Of a DNA stretch of 64,000 bases, positions 36,057-44,493 are shown in pieces. The stretch is from Roseateles_E cavernae (GTDB lineage: Bacteria > Pseudomonadota > Gammaproteobacteria > Burkholderiales > Burkholderiaceae_C), in NCBI RefSeq assembly GCF_040187885.1, contig NZ_JBDPLH010000001.1:62001-126000 (forward strand), in the 5' to 3' direction. Under the pieces are notes generated by a model. It was given only the letters and a program-made list of their open reading frames with translations, ran no database searches and was not told where the DNA came from. Position 1 is the stretch's first letter; each line of letters begins with the position of its first letter. Both the position numbers and the translations under genes were made by a program.

Positions 36057-37772
36057 ATGGACAACCTGATCGAGATGAGCATGATCGCCGGCGTCGCGCT
36101 GCTGGGTCTGCTGACCATAGGCATCGTGTTTGCGCGCCTGTACAAGCGCTCCACCAAGGAGACCGCCTTTGTGCGCACCGGCCTGGGCGGGCAGAAGGTC
36201 ATCATGGACGGCGGCGCCATCGTGCTGCCGGTCTTCCATGAGCGCGTGCTGGTGAACATGAACACGCTCAAGCTGGAGGTGATGCGGCGCGAGCGCGAGA
36301 GCCTGATCACCAAGGACCGCATGCGTGTGGATGTGACGGCCGCCTTCTTCGTGCGCGTGCAGCAGACCGCCGAGGCCGTCAGCACCGCAGCCCAGACCCT
36401 GGGCACCCGTACCCTGGCGCCCGAGGCGCTGAAAAGCCTGGTCGAGGACAAGTTCGTCGACGCGCTGCGCGCCACCGCCGCGACGATGACCATCCAGGAG
36501 CTGCAGGACAAGCGCCGCGACTTCGTGCAGGCGGTGCAGAACGCGGTGGCCGAGGACCTGGAGAAGAACGGCCTGGAGCTGGAATCGGTTTCGCTGACCA
36601 GCCTGGACCAGACCGACAAGCAGTTCTTCAACCCCAACAATGCCTTCGATGCCGAGGGCCTGACCCGGCTGACCGAGCAGACCGAGGCGCGCCGCAAGCA
36701 GCGCAACGATGTCGAGCAGGAAACCGAGATGCAGGTGCGCGCCAAGAACCTCGACGCCCAGCGCCAGAAGCTGACGATCGAGCAGGAGCAGGAGTTCGCG
36801 ACGCTGGCCCAGCAGCGTCAGGTCGAGACCGCGCGCGCCGAGCAGGCCGCCCAGATCGCCACCCAGCAGGCCGAGCGCAGCCGCGAGGCCGAGGCCGCGA
36901 AGATCGAGGCCGAGCGCCAGGTGGGCCAGAAGAAGATCGAGGCCGAGCGCGAGATCAAGAGCGCCGAGATCGACAAGAACCTGGTCGTGCAAACCCGCGA
37001 GATCGAGCTGGAGCGCAAGACGGAGATGCAGCGCGCCGAGCAGAAAAAGCAGGTCGAGATCGCGCGCCAGGACATGCAGATCGCCATTGCCAACAAGAGC
37101 AAGGAGCAGTCGGTCGCCGATGCGCTGGCCAACCAGGCGCGCGCCGACGCGGTCAAGGCCGAGGAAGGCGTCAACACCGCCCGCCAGGTCGCGGTGGCCG
37201 AGCGCGAGCGCAGCATCCAGCTGATCGAGGCCAGCAAGGAAGCCGAACAGCTGGCCATCGCGGTCAAGGTCTCGGCCTCGGCCGAGAAGGAGGCCGCGCT
37301 GGACCGCGCCGAGGCCATCACCATCGAGGCCAAGGCCAAGCAGGCCGCCGCCATCGCCGAGGCCGAGGGCCGCCGCGCGATCAACGAGGCACTGAACACC
37401 TTGTCGGCCGCGCAGATCGATCTGCAGGTGCGTACCCTCTTGCTGCAGCAGCTGCCGGCGGTGATCGAGCAGGCGGTGCGCCCGATGGAGAAGATCGACT
37501 CGATCCGGATCTTCCAGGTCAATGGCATGAACGGGGGCACGAACGGCGGGCAGGCGGGCGCGGCCAACGAGGCCGGCAGCGCCGGCGGCGCCACCTTCCC
37601 CGAGCAGGTGATGAACTCGGCCCTGCAGTACCAGATCGCCAAGCCCATCGTCGACGCGGTGATGAAGGACGCCGGGCTCAACAACGAGGGCATCACCGGC
37701 ATGGCGCAAAGCCTGGCCGGCATGCTGCAGCCGCAGGCGCCGGCATTGCCGGCAGCGCCGCAGGGCGCCTGA
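36057..37772 (+). CDS. Flotillin/SPFH-domain protein (YqiK-like)
   Basis: A 571-residue membrane-anchored protein: one N-terminal hydrophobic segment (residues 9-25), an SPFH domain (MRVDVTAAFFVRVQQTAEAV) and a long Ala/Glu-rich coiled coil (about residues 200-450, with repeated AEAAK and QQAE patterns), then a Gly-rich tail. Bacterial flotillins cluster in membrane microdomains. The start has AAGGAGG upstream. It is the last gene of the PspA-YqiJ-flotillin unit; a FAD oxidoreductase starts one base after its stop. Confidence 0.9.
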   Translation: MDNLIEMSMIAGVALLGLLTIGIVFARLYKRSTKETAFVRTGLGGQKVIMDGGAIVLPVFHERVLVNMNTLKLEVMRRERESLITKDRMRVDVTAAFFVRVQQTAEAVSTAAQTLGTRTLAPEALKSLVEDKFVDALRATAATMTIQELQDKRRDFVQAVQNAVAEDLEKNGLELESVSLTSLDQTDKQFFNPNNAFDAEGLTRLTEQTEARRKQRNDVEQETEMQVRAKNLDAQRQKLTIEQEQEFATLAQQRQVETARAEQAAQIATQQAERSREAEAAKIEAERQVGQKKIEAEREIKSAEIDKNLVVQTREIELERKTEMQRAEQKKQVEIARQDMQIAIANKSKEQSVADALANQARADAVKAEEGVNTARQVAVAERERSIQLIEASKEAEQLAIAVKVSASAEKEAALDRAEAITIEAKAKQAAAIAEAEGRRAINEALNTLSAAQIDLQVRTLLLQQLPAVIEQAVRPMEKIDSIRIFQVNGMNGGTNGGQAGAANEAGSAGGATFPEQVMNSALQYQIAKPIVDAVMKDAGLNNEGITGMAQSLAGMLQPQAPALPAAPQGA

Positions 37773-37773
37773 G

Positions 37774-39183
37774 ATGCAGCGCCGCAGGCTGGTGCAAGCG
37801 ATGGCTGCGGCGGGCCTGCTGGCCCTGGCTCCGCAGCGGGCGTACTGCACACCCGGCCTGATGGTCCACAACATCACCGGCCTCTACGGAGTGGCGGTGG
37901 CCCGTATCGAACGTCCGCAAACCACCGCCGAGGTCGCCCGCGCAATACAGGCCTGGCCGGGCCGCATCGCGGTCGGCGGGGCTCGCTACAGCATGGGCGG
38001 CCAGATCGCCATCGGCGGCGGCCTGCATCTCGATATGCGGGCCATGAAGCAACTGGTGTGGTTGAACGCAGCCGAACGGCGCGCTCGGATGCAGGCCGGC
38101 ATGACGTGGCGTGATCTTCAGGACCTGCTGGACCCCTTGGATCTGGCCGTGAAGACCATGCAAAGCTTCTCCAATTTCAGCGTCGGTGGTGCGGTGTCGG
38201 TCAATGCCCATGGTCGCTACATCGGCCACGGGTCGGTCGGCAACACGGTGCGGGCGCTGCAGCTGGTGCTGGCCGACGGTTCGGTGCTGGAGACTAGCCG
38301 TGAGCAGCATGCGGCGCTGTTCCGAGCTGCGATCGGCGGCTATGGCGCGGTGGGGGTGATCACCGAGATCGAGCTCGAACTGGCCGACAACACCCGCATC
38401 GAACGCTTGGTGCGGGATGTCGCGCTGGACGACTATCTCAGCCATTTCGAGCGCGATGTGCTGGCGCGCCCCGACAGCCTGATGCACAACGCCGACCTGC
38501 TGCCGCCGCACTTCGACGCGCCTGTCAGCGTGACCTGGCGCCGCAGCGACAAGGCCCTGACCGAAGCGGCACGCCTGGTTCCCCGCGACGGCCGGCATGG
38601 CTTGGAGCAGAACCTGATCTGGGCCATGACCGAGCTGCCGGCTGGCGAGCAGCTGCGCACATCGCTGGTTCACCCCTTGCTGGTCAGCCGGCCGGCGGTC
38701 AAATGGCTCAACCACGAAGCCAGCCTTGACGTCGCCACGCTGGAGCCACGAACCCGACGCATCTCGACTTATGTGCTGCAGGAATTCTTCATCCCCAAGC
38801 GCCATTTCATCGCCTTCGCGCGCGGCCTGGGCCAGGCGCTGCGCCGCAACAAAGTGGTCGCGCTGAATGTCTCGATACGACACTCACCAGCCGATACCCT
38901 CTCCTGCCTGCCCTGGGCCAAGGAAGAGGTGTTCTCCTTCGTGCTGTACTTCAAGCAGCGCAGCCATGCGCGGGCGCTGGCGGAAGTAGGCCGCTGGACG
39001 CGCGAGCTGATCGATCTTGCGCTGGCTCATGAAGGCCGCTACTACCTGCCCTATCAACCGCACGCGACGAGAGCGCAGTTCGAGCGCGCGTACCCGGAGG
39101 CCAGCGAGTTGCGCCGCGTCAAGCGCGAGGTCGACCCCGACGGCAAGTTCAGCAATCAGCTCTGGGCCCGCTACCTCGACTGA
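37774..39183 (+). CDS. FAD-binding oxidoreductase (PCMH type, lactone-oxidase-like)
   Basis: A 469-residue protein with an N-terminal signal with RRRL pattern (possible Tat). The FAD_binding_4 core is present: IAVGGARYSMGG binds the cofactor pyrophosphate, and HGRYIGHGSVGNTV is the second half. The C-terminal part (YYLPYQPHATRAQF, EVDPDGKFSNQLWARYL) resembles D-arabinono-1,4-lactone oxidase/alditol oxidase-type enzymes, which oxidise sugar lactones or polyols. It follows flotillin after one base, but function probably differs; co-transcription may be incidental. Confidence 0.85.
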   Translation: MQRRRLVQAMAAAGLLALAPQRAYCTPGLMVHNITGLYGVAVARIERPQTTAEVARAIQAWPGRIAVGGARYSMGGQIAIGGGLHLDMRAMKQLVWLNAAERRARMQAGMTWRDLQDLLDPLDLAVKTMQSFSNFSVGGAVSVNAHGRYIGHGSVGNTVRALQLVLADGSVLETSREQHAALFRAAIGGYGAVGVITEIELELADNTRIERLVRDVALDDYLSHFERDVLARPDSLMHNADLLPPHFDAPVSVTWRRSDKALTEAARLVPRDGRHGLEQNLIWAMTELPAGEQLRTSLVHPLLVSRPAVKWLNHEASLDVATLEPRTRRISTYVLQEFFIPKRHFIAFARGLGQALRRNKVVALNVSIRHSPADTLSCLPWAKEEVFSFVLYFKQRSHARALAEVGRWTRELIDLALAHEGRYYLPYQPHATRAQFERAYPEASELRRVKREVDPDGKFSNQLWARYLD

Positions 39184-39248
39184 ATCCGCCGACCTGCACA
39201 ATCGTCGCCAGGCCCTGCCTTCAACACACCCGTCCCTGGAGCCACCCG

Positions 39249-39665
39249 ATGAACCCAGCCACCGCCCCGCAGCAACTCGCCCTCGGCCAATTCAAGGTCA
39301 AGATCGCCCCGCCCGAAGCGATGAGCGCGCCGCCGGGCGCGGCACCCTTGTCGCGCCGCTCGCTGGACAAGCAGTATGAGGGCGGGCTGCAGGGCCAGGC
39401 GCTGGGCGAGATGCTGGCGGCCGGCCAGCCGCAGGCCGGGGAAGCTGCCTATACCGCGCTGGAGTCCTTCAGCGGCACGCTGGAAGGCCGCGCCGGCAGT
39501 TTCGCGTTGGCCCATCTGGGCCTGATGAGCGGTGAGCGGCAGGACCTGCGCATCGTCATCGTGCCCGGTTCGGGCCTGGGCGAGCTGGCCGGCATCAGTG
39601 GCGAGCTGCGGCTGCGCATTGAAGGCAGCGTCCACCACTACGAGCTGAGCTACCGCCTGCCCTGA
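39249..39665 (+). CDS. DUF3224 domain protein
   Basis: A 138-residue cytoplasmic protein with the DUF3224 pattern: GQFKVKIAPPEAM, SRRSLDKQYEGGLQGQA and a terminal beta-strand YELSYRLP. This family adopts a small beta-barrel fold and has no established role. It lies between two enzymes on the same strand, and no partner is evident. Confidence 0.8.
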   Translation: MNPATAPQQLALGQFKVKIAPPEAMSAPPGAAPLSRRSLDKQYEGGLQGQALGEMLAAGQPQAGEAAYTALESFSGTLEGRAGSFALAHLGLMSGERQDLRIVIVPGSGLGELAGISGELRLRIEGSVHHYELSYRLP

Positions 39666-39727
39666 GAACGGCCCGCAAGCCACATAATCGCGCTCCTTTC
39701 CTCCACGACCGGCGGCGCAGCACCTCG

Positions 39728-40105
39728 ATGTACTCCTCCACCTTCATCTTCGCGACCCAGCAGTTCGACGAGGCCTTCCATCGCCTGGACCAGCAGATCG
39801 CAGCCCATGCCAAGACCATCCCCGGCTATCTGGGCGAGGAGAGCTGGAGCAATGCCGACACCGGCCTGGTTTCCAATGTCTACTACTGGGAATCGCTGGA
39901 GGCCTTGCAGCAGCTGATGCAGCACCCCAGCCATCTGGAGGCCAAGGCCGCGCAGGCGCAGTGGCTGGCCGGCTACCAGGTGGTGATCTCGCAGGTGCTG
40001 CGCTGCTATGGCGATGCGAAACTGACCGGCCTGCTGCCGAGCGTATTGCGGCATGAATTCAGCATCCAAGCGAGCCACGGTCCCGGAGACACCAAGGCCT
40101 CCTAG
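39728..40105 (+). CDS. Antibiotic biosynthesis monooxygenase-like (ABM) protein
   Basis: A 125-residue dimeric alpha-beta barrel protein: SSTFIFATQQFDEAFHRLDQ, then IPGYLGEESW and YYWESLEALQQLMQHPSHLE, the normal ABM spacing of the two beta-alpha-beta halves. Relatives monooxygenate quinone-like substrates or degrade haem, but many are uncharacterised. Its C-terminal extension (after LRCYGDA) is not typical of the fold. It is preceded by the DUF3224 gene. Confidence 0.8.
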   Translation: MYSSTFIFATQQFDEAFHRLDQQIAAHAKTIPGYLGEESWSNADTGLVSNVYYWESLEALQQLMQHPSHLEAKAAQAQWLAGYQVVISQVLRCYGDAKLTGLLPSVLRHEFSIQASHGPGDTKAS

Positions 40106-40180
40106 CCGCCACACAAGCGCAAAACGCTGCGCTATCCTCAGCCCCGGCCAGTACCCTATCCCGCGCTGGTCCTCGCGACC

Positions 40181-40975
40181 ATGCTTGTGCCCCGGATCGC
40201 CCTGCTTCTCGGTCTGCCGCTGATGCTGACGGCAGCGGCGGCCCATACCCTCAGCGGCTGCGGTCATCATGCCTATCCGCCCTGGAATTGGGAGCATCAG
40301 GGCCAGATCATCGGCACCTGCGCCGACGTGGCGCGCCGCGCCTTCGCGGCCGCCGGGCTGACACTGAAGCTGGACCATGTCGGCCCCTGGGCGCGCTGCC
40401 AGGCCCTGGTCGAGCGCGGCGATGTCGACGTCAATATCTGCGCCTTCGACAACCCCAAGCGGCGCGAGACCTCGGTCATCGTCGAGCCCGCGATGGGCCG
40501 CAACGAGGCGGCCGTCTTCGTGCCGCGCGGCAGCCCGCTGAAATTCGAGCGCTGGCAGGACCTGCAAGGCCTGCGCGTGGGCATGGTGAACGGCGTCAGC
40601 CTGGGCGCCGAGTTCGACGCCTTCCTGCTGCAGCACACCCAGCTCGACCGCGCGCTCAGCGAAGCGCTGAATATGCGCAAGCTGCTGGCCGGGCGGCTGG
40701 ACGCGGTGGCCACCGGGCGCGAGCTCGGCCTGCTGACGCTGTCGGTGCTGGGCTGCCAGCACAAGATCCAGGCCCTGCCGCAGGCGGTGCTGGTGGGCGA
40801 GTTGTTCATCCAGATGTCCAAGCGTTCGCCCCATCTGGCCGCGTTGCCCAAGGTGCAGGCCTTCCTGCAACGCCCAGACTACAAGACCCTGCTGACCCAG
40901 CTGCACCGCCACTACACCGAGCTCTACACGGCACAGCAGGCCTCGGCGCCGATCGAGGCCTGCGCCTCGCCCTGA
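40181..40975 (+). CDS. Periplasmic substrate-binding protein, paralogue of 12264-13070
   Basis: A 264-residue protein with signal peptide (residues 1-21). It aligns along its whole length with the protein at 12264-13070: SGCGHHAYPPWNWEHQGQII, GPWARCQALVERGDVDVNIC, MGRNEAAVFVPRGS, LFIQMSKRS. The five cysteines (in CGH, GTC, RCQ, NIC, GCQ) match. SBP_bac_3-type fold is inferred. As with its paralogue, no permease gene is adjacent. It sits five bases from the convergent LysR gene, so a sensory role remains possible. Confidence 0.75.
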   Translation: MLVPRIALLLGLPLMLTAAAAHTLSGCGHHAYPPWNWEHQGQIIGTCADVARRAFAAAGLTLKLDHVGPWARCQALVERGDVDVNICAFDNPKRRETSVIVEPAMGRNEAAVFVPRGSPLKFERWQDLQGLRVGMVNGVSLGAEFDAFLLQHTQLDRALSEALNMRKLLAGRLDAVATGRELGLLTLSVLGCQHKIQALPQAVLVGELFIQMSKRSPHLAALPKVQAFLQRPDYKTLLTQLHRHYTELYTAQQASAPIEACASP

Positions 40976-40979
40976 GCCC

Positions 40980-41888
40980 TCAGGGCTGATCCCAGTAAGG
41001 CCGCTGGGCATCGAACTGCCCGGCCAGGAAATCGACAAAGGTCCGCAACAGCAGCGGCTGGTGGCGCCGGCTGGTGTAGACCGCATGGATGCCCAGCTCG
41101 TCCGGCTCCCAGCCGGGCAGCAGGCGCTGCAGCGCGCCGCTGGCCAGCAGCGGGCCGGCCAGATAGGTGGGCAGCAGGCCGATGCCGGCGCCGGCCAGCA
41201 CCGCCTGCATCAAGACCATGGCCTCGTTGGCGCGCAGGCGCGGCGGCGGCAGCGGCAGGCTGATGCGCTCGGCGCCGCGCTGCAGGCGCCACTCGTCGCT
41301 GCCAAAGCGGGCATGGCCGGCGACATCGTGATGGGCCAGCTCGGCCGGCTCCGCTGGTGTGCCGCGCCGCGCCAGATAGGCCGGCGCGGCGCAGACCACC
41401 GAGCGGCAAACGCTCAGGCGCCGCGCGATCAGGGCCGGGTCGAGCTGGTTGGTGATGCGCAGCGCCAGGTCGATGCGGTCCTCGACCAGATTGACCGCAT
41501 GCTCGGAAGCCAGCAGTTCGATCTGCGTCTGCGGATGCTGCTGCAAAAAGGCCGCGACCGCCGGGGCCAGGTGTTGCTGCGCGAAAGACATGCTGGCGGT
41601 GATGCGCAGCCGGCCGCTGACGCTTTGATGGCGCGCACCGGCCACCTCGCGCGCCTCCTCGGCCAGCTCGACCATCTGGCGGCAGCGCGGCAGCGCCTCC
41701 AGCCCGGCATCGGTCAGGCTCAGGCGCCGGGTGCTGCGCTGCATCAGCCGCGCGCCCAGCCACTGCTCCAGCGCCTCCAGATGGCGCGAGGCCATGGCCC
41801 GCGAGATGTCCAGCGCCTCGGCGGCGGCGGTCAGGCTGCCGCGGTCCACCACCTCGACAAAGACCTGCATGGCCTGCAAGCGGTCCAT
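40980..41888 (-). CDS. LysR family transcriptional regulator
   Basis: A 302-residue regulator: HTH MDRLQAMQVFVEVVDRGSLT with AAAEALDISRAMASRHLEAL, then the LysR effector domain (LRITASMSFAQQHLAPAVAA, ITNQLDPALIARRL). Typical size, AaeR/CrgA-like group. The stop is five bases from that of the binding protein, converging. Downstream target genes are not obvious: the gene before it on this strand (CYTH-CHAD) is only five bases away and likely co-transcribed. Confidence 0.92.
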   Translation of the reverse strand: MDRLQAMQVFVEVVDRGSLTAAAEALDISRAMASRHLEALEQWLGARLMQRSTRRLSLTDAGLEALPRCRQMVELAEEAREVAGARHQSVSGRLRITASMSFAQQHLAPAVAAFLQQHPQTQIELLASEHAVNLVEDRIDLALRITNQLDPALIARRLSVCRSVVCAAPAYLARRGTPAEPAELAHHDVAGHARFGSDEWRLQRGAERISLPLPPPRLRANEAMVLMQAVLAGAGIGLLPTYLAGPLLASGALQRLLPGWEPDELGIHAVYTSRRHQPLLLRTFVDFLAGQFDAQRPYWDQP

Positions 41889-41893
41889 CGCCC

Positions 41894-43393
41894 TCAGCCC
41901 TGCTTTGCCAGCTTGCGCATCAGCGGCACGAGTTCGCGCAGGCGCTGATCATGGCGGGCCTGCAGCCAGCCCAGCGCGAAGAAACGGCGGGCTTCGCCAC
42001 CGCCGTCGCCGCCATCCTGCCGCAAGGCCAGCGCCAGGTCGTTGAGCTCACCCAGCGCCTGCTGTGCAGCGGCCAGGCCGCGCGACCAGCGCTTCAACTC
42101 GCCGGGCTCGAACAGGCCGGCGCTGAACTCCAGCCCGTAGCGCAGGCGCTTGATGCGCTTGCGCAGGCGGTGGCGCTGAGGCTCGTCCAACGCAGCAAAA
42201 CGCTTGGCATCGGCGCGCAGCACCTCGCTCCAGCGCTGCAGGCGCCGGCGCAAGGCCGGTTTCAGCTTGGCCTTGGCCTCGAGCTCGGCCACCGCAGCCA
42301 GCTCGGCAATCCGGCTCATCAGCGTCAGCAGCAGCATCTGGCCGCTGCGACCACGCAGCAGCAGGGCCGGACTTTCGGCGGGCGCTGAACTCGCGAGCGC
42401 CGGCTCCGGCCAGTGCGCCCGCAGCGCCGCCGCCAGCTCGGCTGCCCAGGGGCCGTCGCGCTGCACATCGCCGTCGCGCGCCGCACCAAGGCCGCGGAAC
42501 AGCGCGGCGCTCAGCTCGGCCAGCGTCTCGTCATCGGCCGCCGGGTCCAGGCCCTTGAACAGCGCCAGCGCGCTGCGCAGCCGCCGCAGGCCGACGCGCA
42601 GCTGGTGCAGATGCTCGGGCGCGAACAGGCCGTCGGCCAGCTGGCTGGCGTTCGGCAGGATCTGCTGCAGACAGGCCAGCAACACCGCGTGCAGGCCCTG
42701 GGCCGGCGTGCTGCCGCGCGGCAGCGTGACGGGCCGCGCGCCGACCGGCGGCGCCATCGCCTCGGCGCGGGCCAGCATATCGCCGCGCTGGGCCTTGGTG
42801 CGCTGGTCCAGCCACAAGCCCAGGCGCAGGGCGTGGCGCTGGGCCACCTCCAGCACCGCCTGGGGCGCGCCGCTGAGCAGTTCGATCTCCAGCTCGCAGA
42901 CCGGCAGGCGCTGCGGGCCGCCGGCAGCCCCATCGGCGATCAGAAAGCCCTCATCGAAGGCCAGCTCGACGACACCGCGCCGCGTGCGCAGCGGCCGCTT
43001 CAGCCGCCAGATATCGGTGCGGAACAGGCAGACCAGCGCATCGGCAGGCAAGCCGGCCAGCAGCGCCAGCAGACGCTCACCGGCCGGATGGCCGGCATGG
43101 CGGGCGGCATCCAGCGCCGGCAGGGCCGCGCCGCGACCGCTCAGAGCGACGTTGTGCTCCAGCCGCGTCATGCCGTCCGCGCCGGCGCCCTTGAGCGTCT
43201 GCACCCAGCGCGGCCCCTCGCGCCGCAGGCGCAGCGCCAGGCCGGCGCGGGCCAGATCGCGGGCCGGCGTGTCGAAGTAGGCCGCCTGCAGGCGCTGGCG
43301 CCGTGCCGGCGGGGTGGCACCACCGGCCACCCAGCGACGCAGCGCCTCGCGCCGAGCGGCAGGGACCTGGAATTTGAGTTCGATTTCGTTCAT
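41894..43393 (-). CDS. CYTH-CHAD protein (inorganic triphosphatase-like)
   Basis: A 499-residue cytoplasmic protein. The N-terminal CYTH domain starts at NEIELKFQVP, with the ExExK motif (E3, E5, K7) that binds metal and triphosphate. The C-terminal half (from about residue 230) is a CHAD domain rich in conserved Arg/Lys and His (LHQLRVGLRRLRSALALFKG; LRKRIKRLRYGLEF), which binds polyphosphate. E. coli YgiF has the same two domains and hydrolyses tripolyphosphate. The ATG at 43393 is preferred over an upstream frame extension. The LysR gene is downstream. Confidence 0.92.
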   Translation of the reverse strand: MNEIELKFQVPAARREALRRWVAGGATPPARRQRLQAAYFDTPARDLARAGLALRLRREGPRWVQTLKGAGADGMTRLEHNVALSGRGAALPALDAARHAGHPAGERLLALLAGLPADALVCLFRTDIWRLKRPLRTRRGVVELAFDEGFLIADGAAGGPQRLPVCELEIELLSGAPQAVLEVAQRHALRLGLWLDQRTKAQRGDMLARAEAMAPPVGARPVTLPRGSTPAQGLHAVLLACLQQILPNASQLADGLFAPEHLHQLRVGLRRLRSALALFKGLDPAADDETLAELSAALFRGLGAARDGDVQRDGPWAAELAAALRAHWPEPALASSAPAESPALLLRGRSGQMLLLTLMSRIAELAAVAELEAKAKLKPALRRRLQRWSEVLRADAKRFAALDEPQRHRLRKRIKRLRYGLEFSAGLFEPGELKRWSRGLAAAQQALGELNDLALALRQDGGDGGGEARRFFALGWLQARHDQRLRELVPLMRKLAKQG

Positions 43394-43428
43394 GGCTTGC
43401 TCGCTATTTGCTCGAATCATGCAACAAA

Positions 43429-43457
43429 CAATCGACTGACACGCTGTTTATCGATTG
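43429..43457. promoter_or_regulatory. Inverted repeat CAATCGA-N15-TCGATTG
   Basis: The 7-base arms at 43429-43435 and 43451-43457 are perfectly complementary, in the 119-base region between divergent CYTH-CHAD and metallo-beta-lactamase-fold genes. The spacing is wide for a dimer; it could bind a LysR-type protein such as that at 40980-41888. The rest of the region is AT-richer, which fits a promoter. Confidence 0.35.
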
Positions 43458-43512
43458 ATTCGGCGCAAATACAGTTGATCCCATCGCAACACAGCTCCCC
43501 ACAGGACACCCC

Positions 43513-44403
43513 ATGAAGCATCTGCCCTCCTTCCTGAAGCACCTCGGCCTCGTCGCCGCCCTGGGCCTGTCGGCCGCAACCGCCGGCGCCCAAACCGAGC
43601 CCGCCCCGCTGGAGCTGAAGGTCATCAACCACGGCCCGGCCAGCTTCCATGTCAACTCGGTGCTGGTGCTGGGCGCCAAGGAAGCCCTGCTGCTGGACGC
43701 CGGCTTCACCCGCGCCGATGCGCTGCGCGTCGCCGCCGCCGTGCTGGACAGCGGCAAGACCCTGTCCACCATCTATGTCTCGGCTGCTGACCCCGACTAC
43801 TACTTCGGCCTGGAAGTGCTGAAGCAGGAATTCCCGGCCGCCCGCATCGTCACCGCCGCACCGACGCTGAAGAAGATCGAGGCCTCGCTGCCGACCAAGC
43901 TCAAGGTCTGGGGTCCGCGCCTGGGCGCCAATGCGCCGCGCCAGCCCGTCATCCCCGAGCTGATGAGCGGCACCACGCTGAGCCTGGAAGGCCGGACCCT
44001 GGAGGTGCGAGGCCTCTCCGACGCACTGGCACACCGCAGCTATGTCTGGATTCCCTCGCTGAAGGCCGTGGTCGGCGGCGTCAACAGCTTCGGCGGCCTG
44101 CATGCCTGGACGGCCGACACCCAGAGCGTCGCCGAGCGCGCCGCCTGGGTCGCCAAAATCGACGAGCAGCTGGCGCTGCAGCCGGCCGTGGTCGTGCCCG
44201 GCCATATGCTGCCCGGCACGGTGCAGGATGCCTCGGTGCTGCGCTACACCCGCGACTATCTGCAGCGCTTCGAGACCGAGCTGCCCAAGGCCGCCAACGC
44301 CGCCGCGCTGATCACGACGATGCAGGCCGCCTATCCGCAGGCCGGCTTGGGGCTGGCGCTGGACATCGGCGCCAAGGTCAACAAGGGCGAGATGAAATGG
44401 TGA
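43513..44403 (+). CDS. Exported metallo-beta-lactamase-fold protein, degenerate metal site
   Basis: A 296-residue protein with a signal peptide (residues 1-26). The fold is evident (SVLVLGAKEALLLDAGFTRA), but the HxHxDH metal motif is replaced by VSAADPDYYFG; only the Asp remains at its place, and a later His is seen in VVPGHMLPG. This may be a non-catalytic member or a variant with a different metal set; related proteins with DPDY are known in this subgroup, so the change is likely a family trait. Possible role in scavenging or binding. Divergent from CYTH-CHAD. Confidence 0.78.
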   Translation: MKHLPSFLKHLGLVAALGLSAATAGAQTEPAPLELKVINHGPASFHVNSVLVLGAKEALLLDAGFTRADALRVAAAVLDSGKTLSTIYVSAADPDYYFGLEVLKQEFPAARIVTAAPTLKKIEASLPTKLKVWGPRLGANAPRQPVIPELMSGTTLSLEGRTLEVRGLSDALAHRSYVWIPSLKAVVGGVNSFGGLHAWTADTQSVAERAAWVAKIDEQLALQPAVVVPGHMLPGTVQDASVLRYTRDYLQRFETELPKAANAAALITTMQAAYPQAGLGLALDIGAKVNKGEMKW

Positions 44404-44446
44404 TCACGTCACGGCCGAGCGCCGGGCCGCTCCCAAGCCGGCCGTC

Positions 44447-44483
44447 ATCCCCTCGGGGGATCGCCCGATGCACTCGTCGGGCG
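44447..44483 (+). repeat. Two adjacent perfect hairpins before the DsbA-like gene
   Basis: ATCCCC-TCG-GGGGAT (44447-44461) is directly followed by CGCCCGA-TGCACTCG-TCGGGCG (44462-44483), then the ribosome site GAGGGG and the ATG of the next gene. Neither stem is followed by T. They could be a small palindromic element, a rho-dependent end for the upstream gene, or a translation control structure for the DsbA-like gene. Confidence 0.5.
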
Positions 44484-44493
44484 AGGGGCTGAC

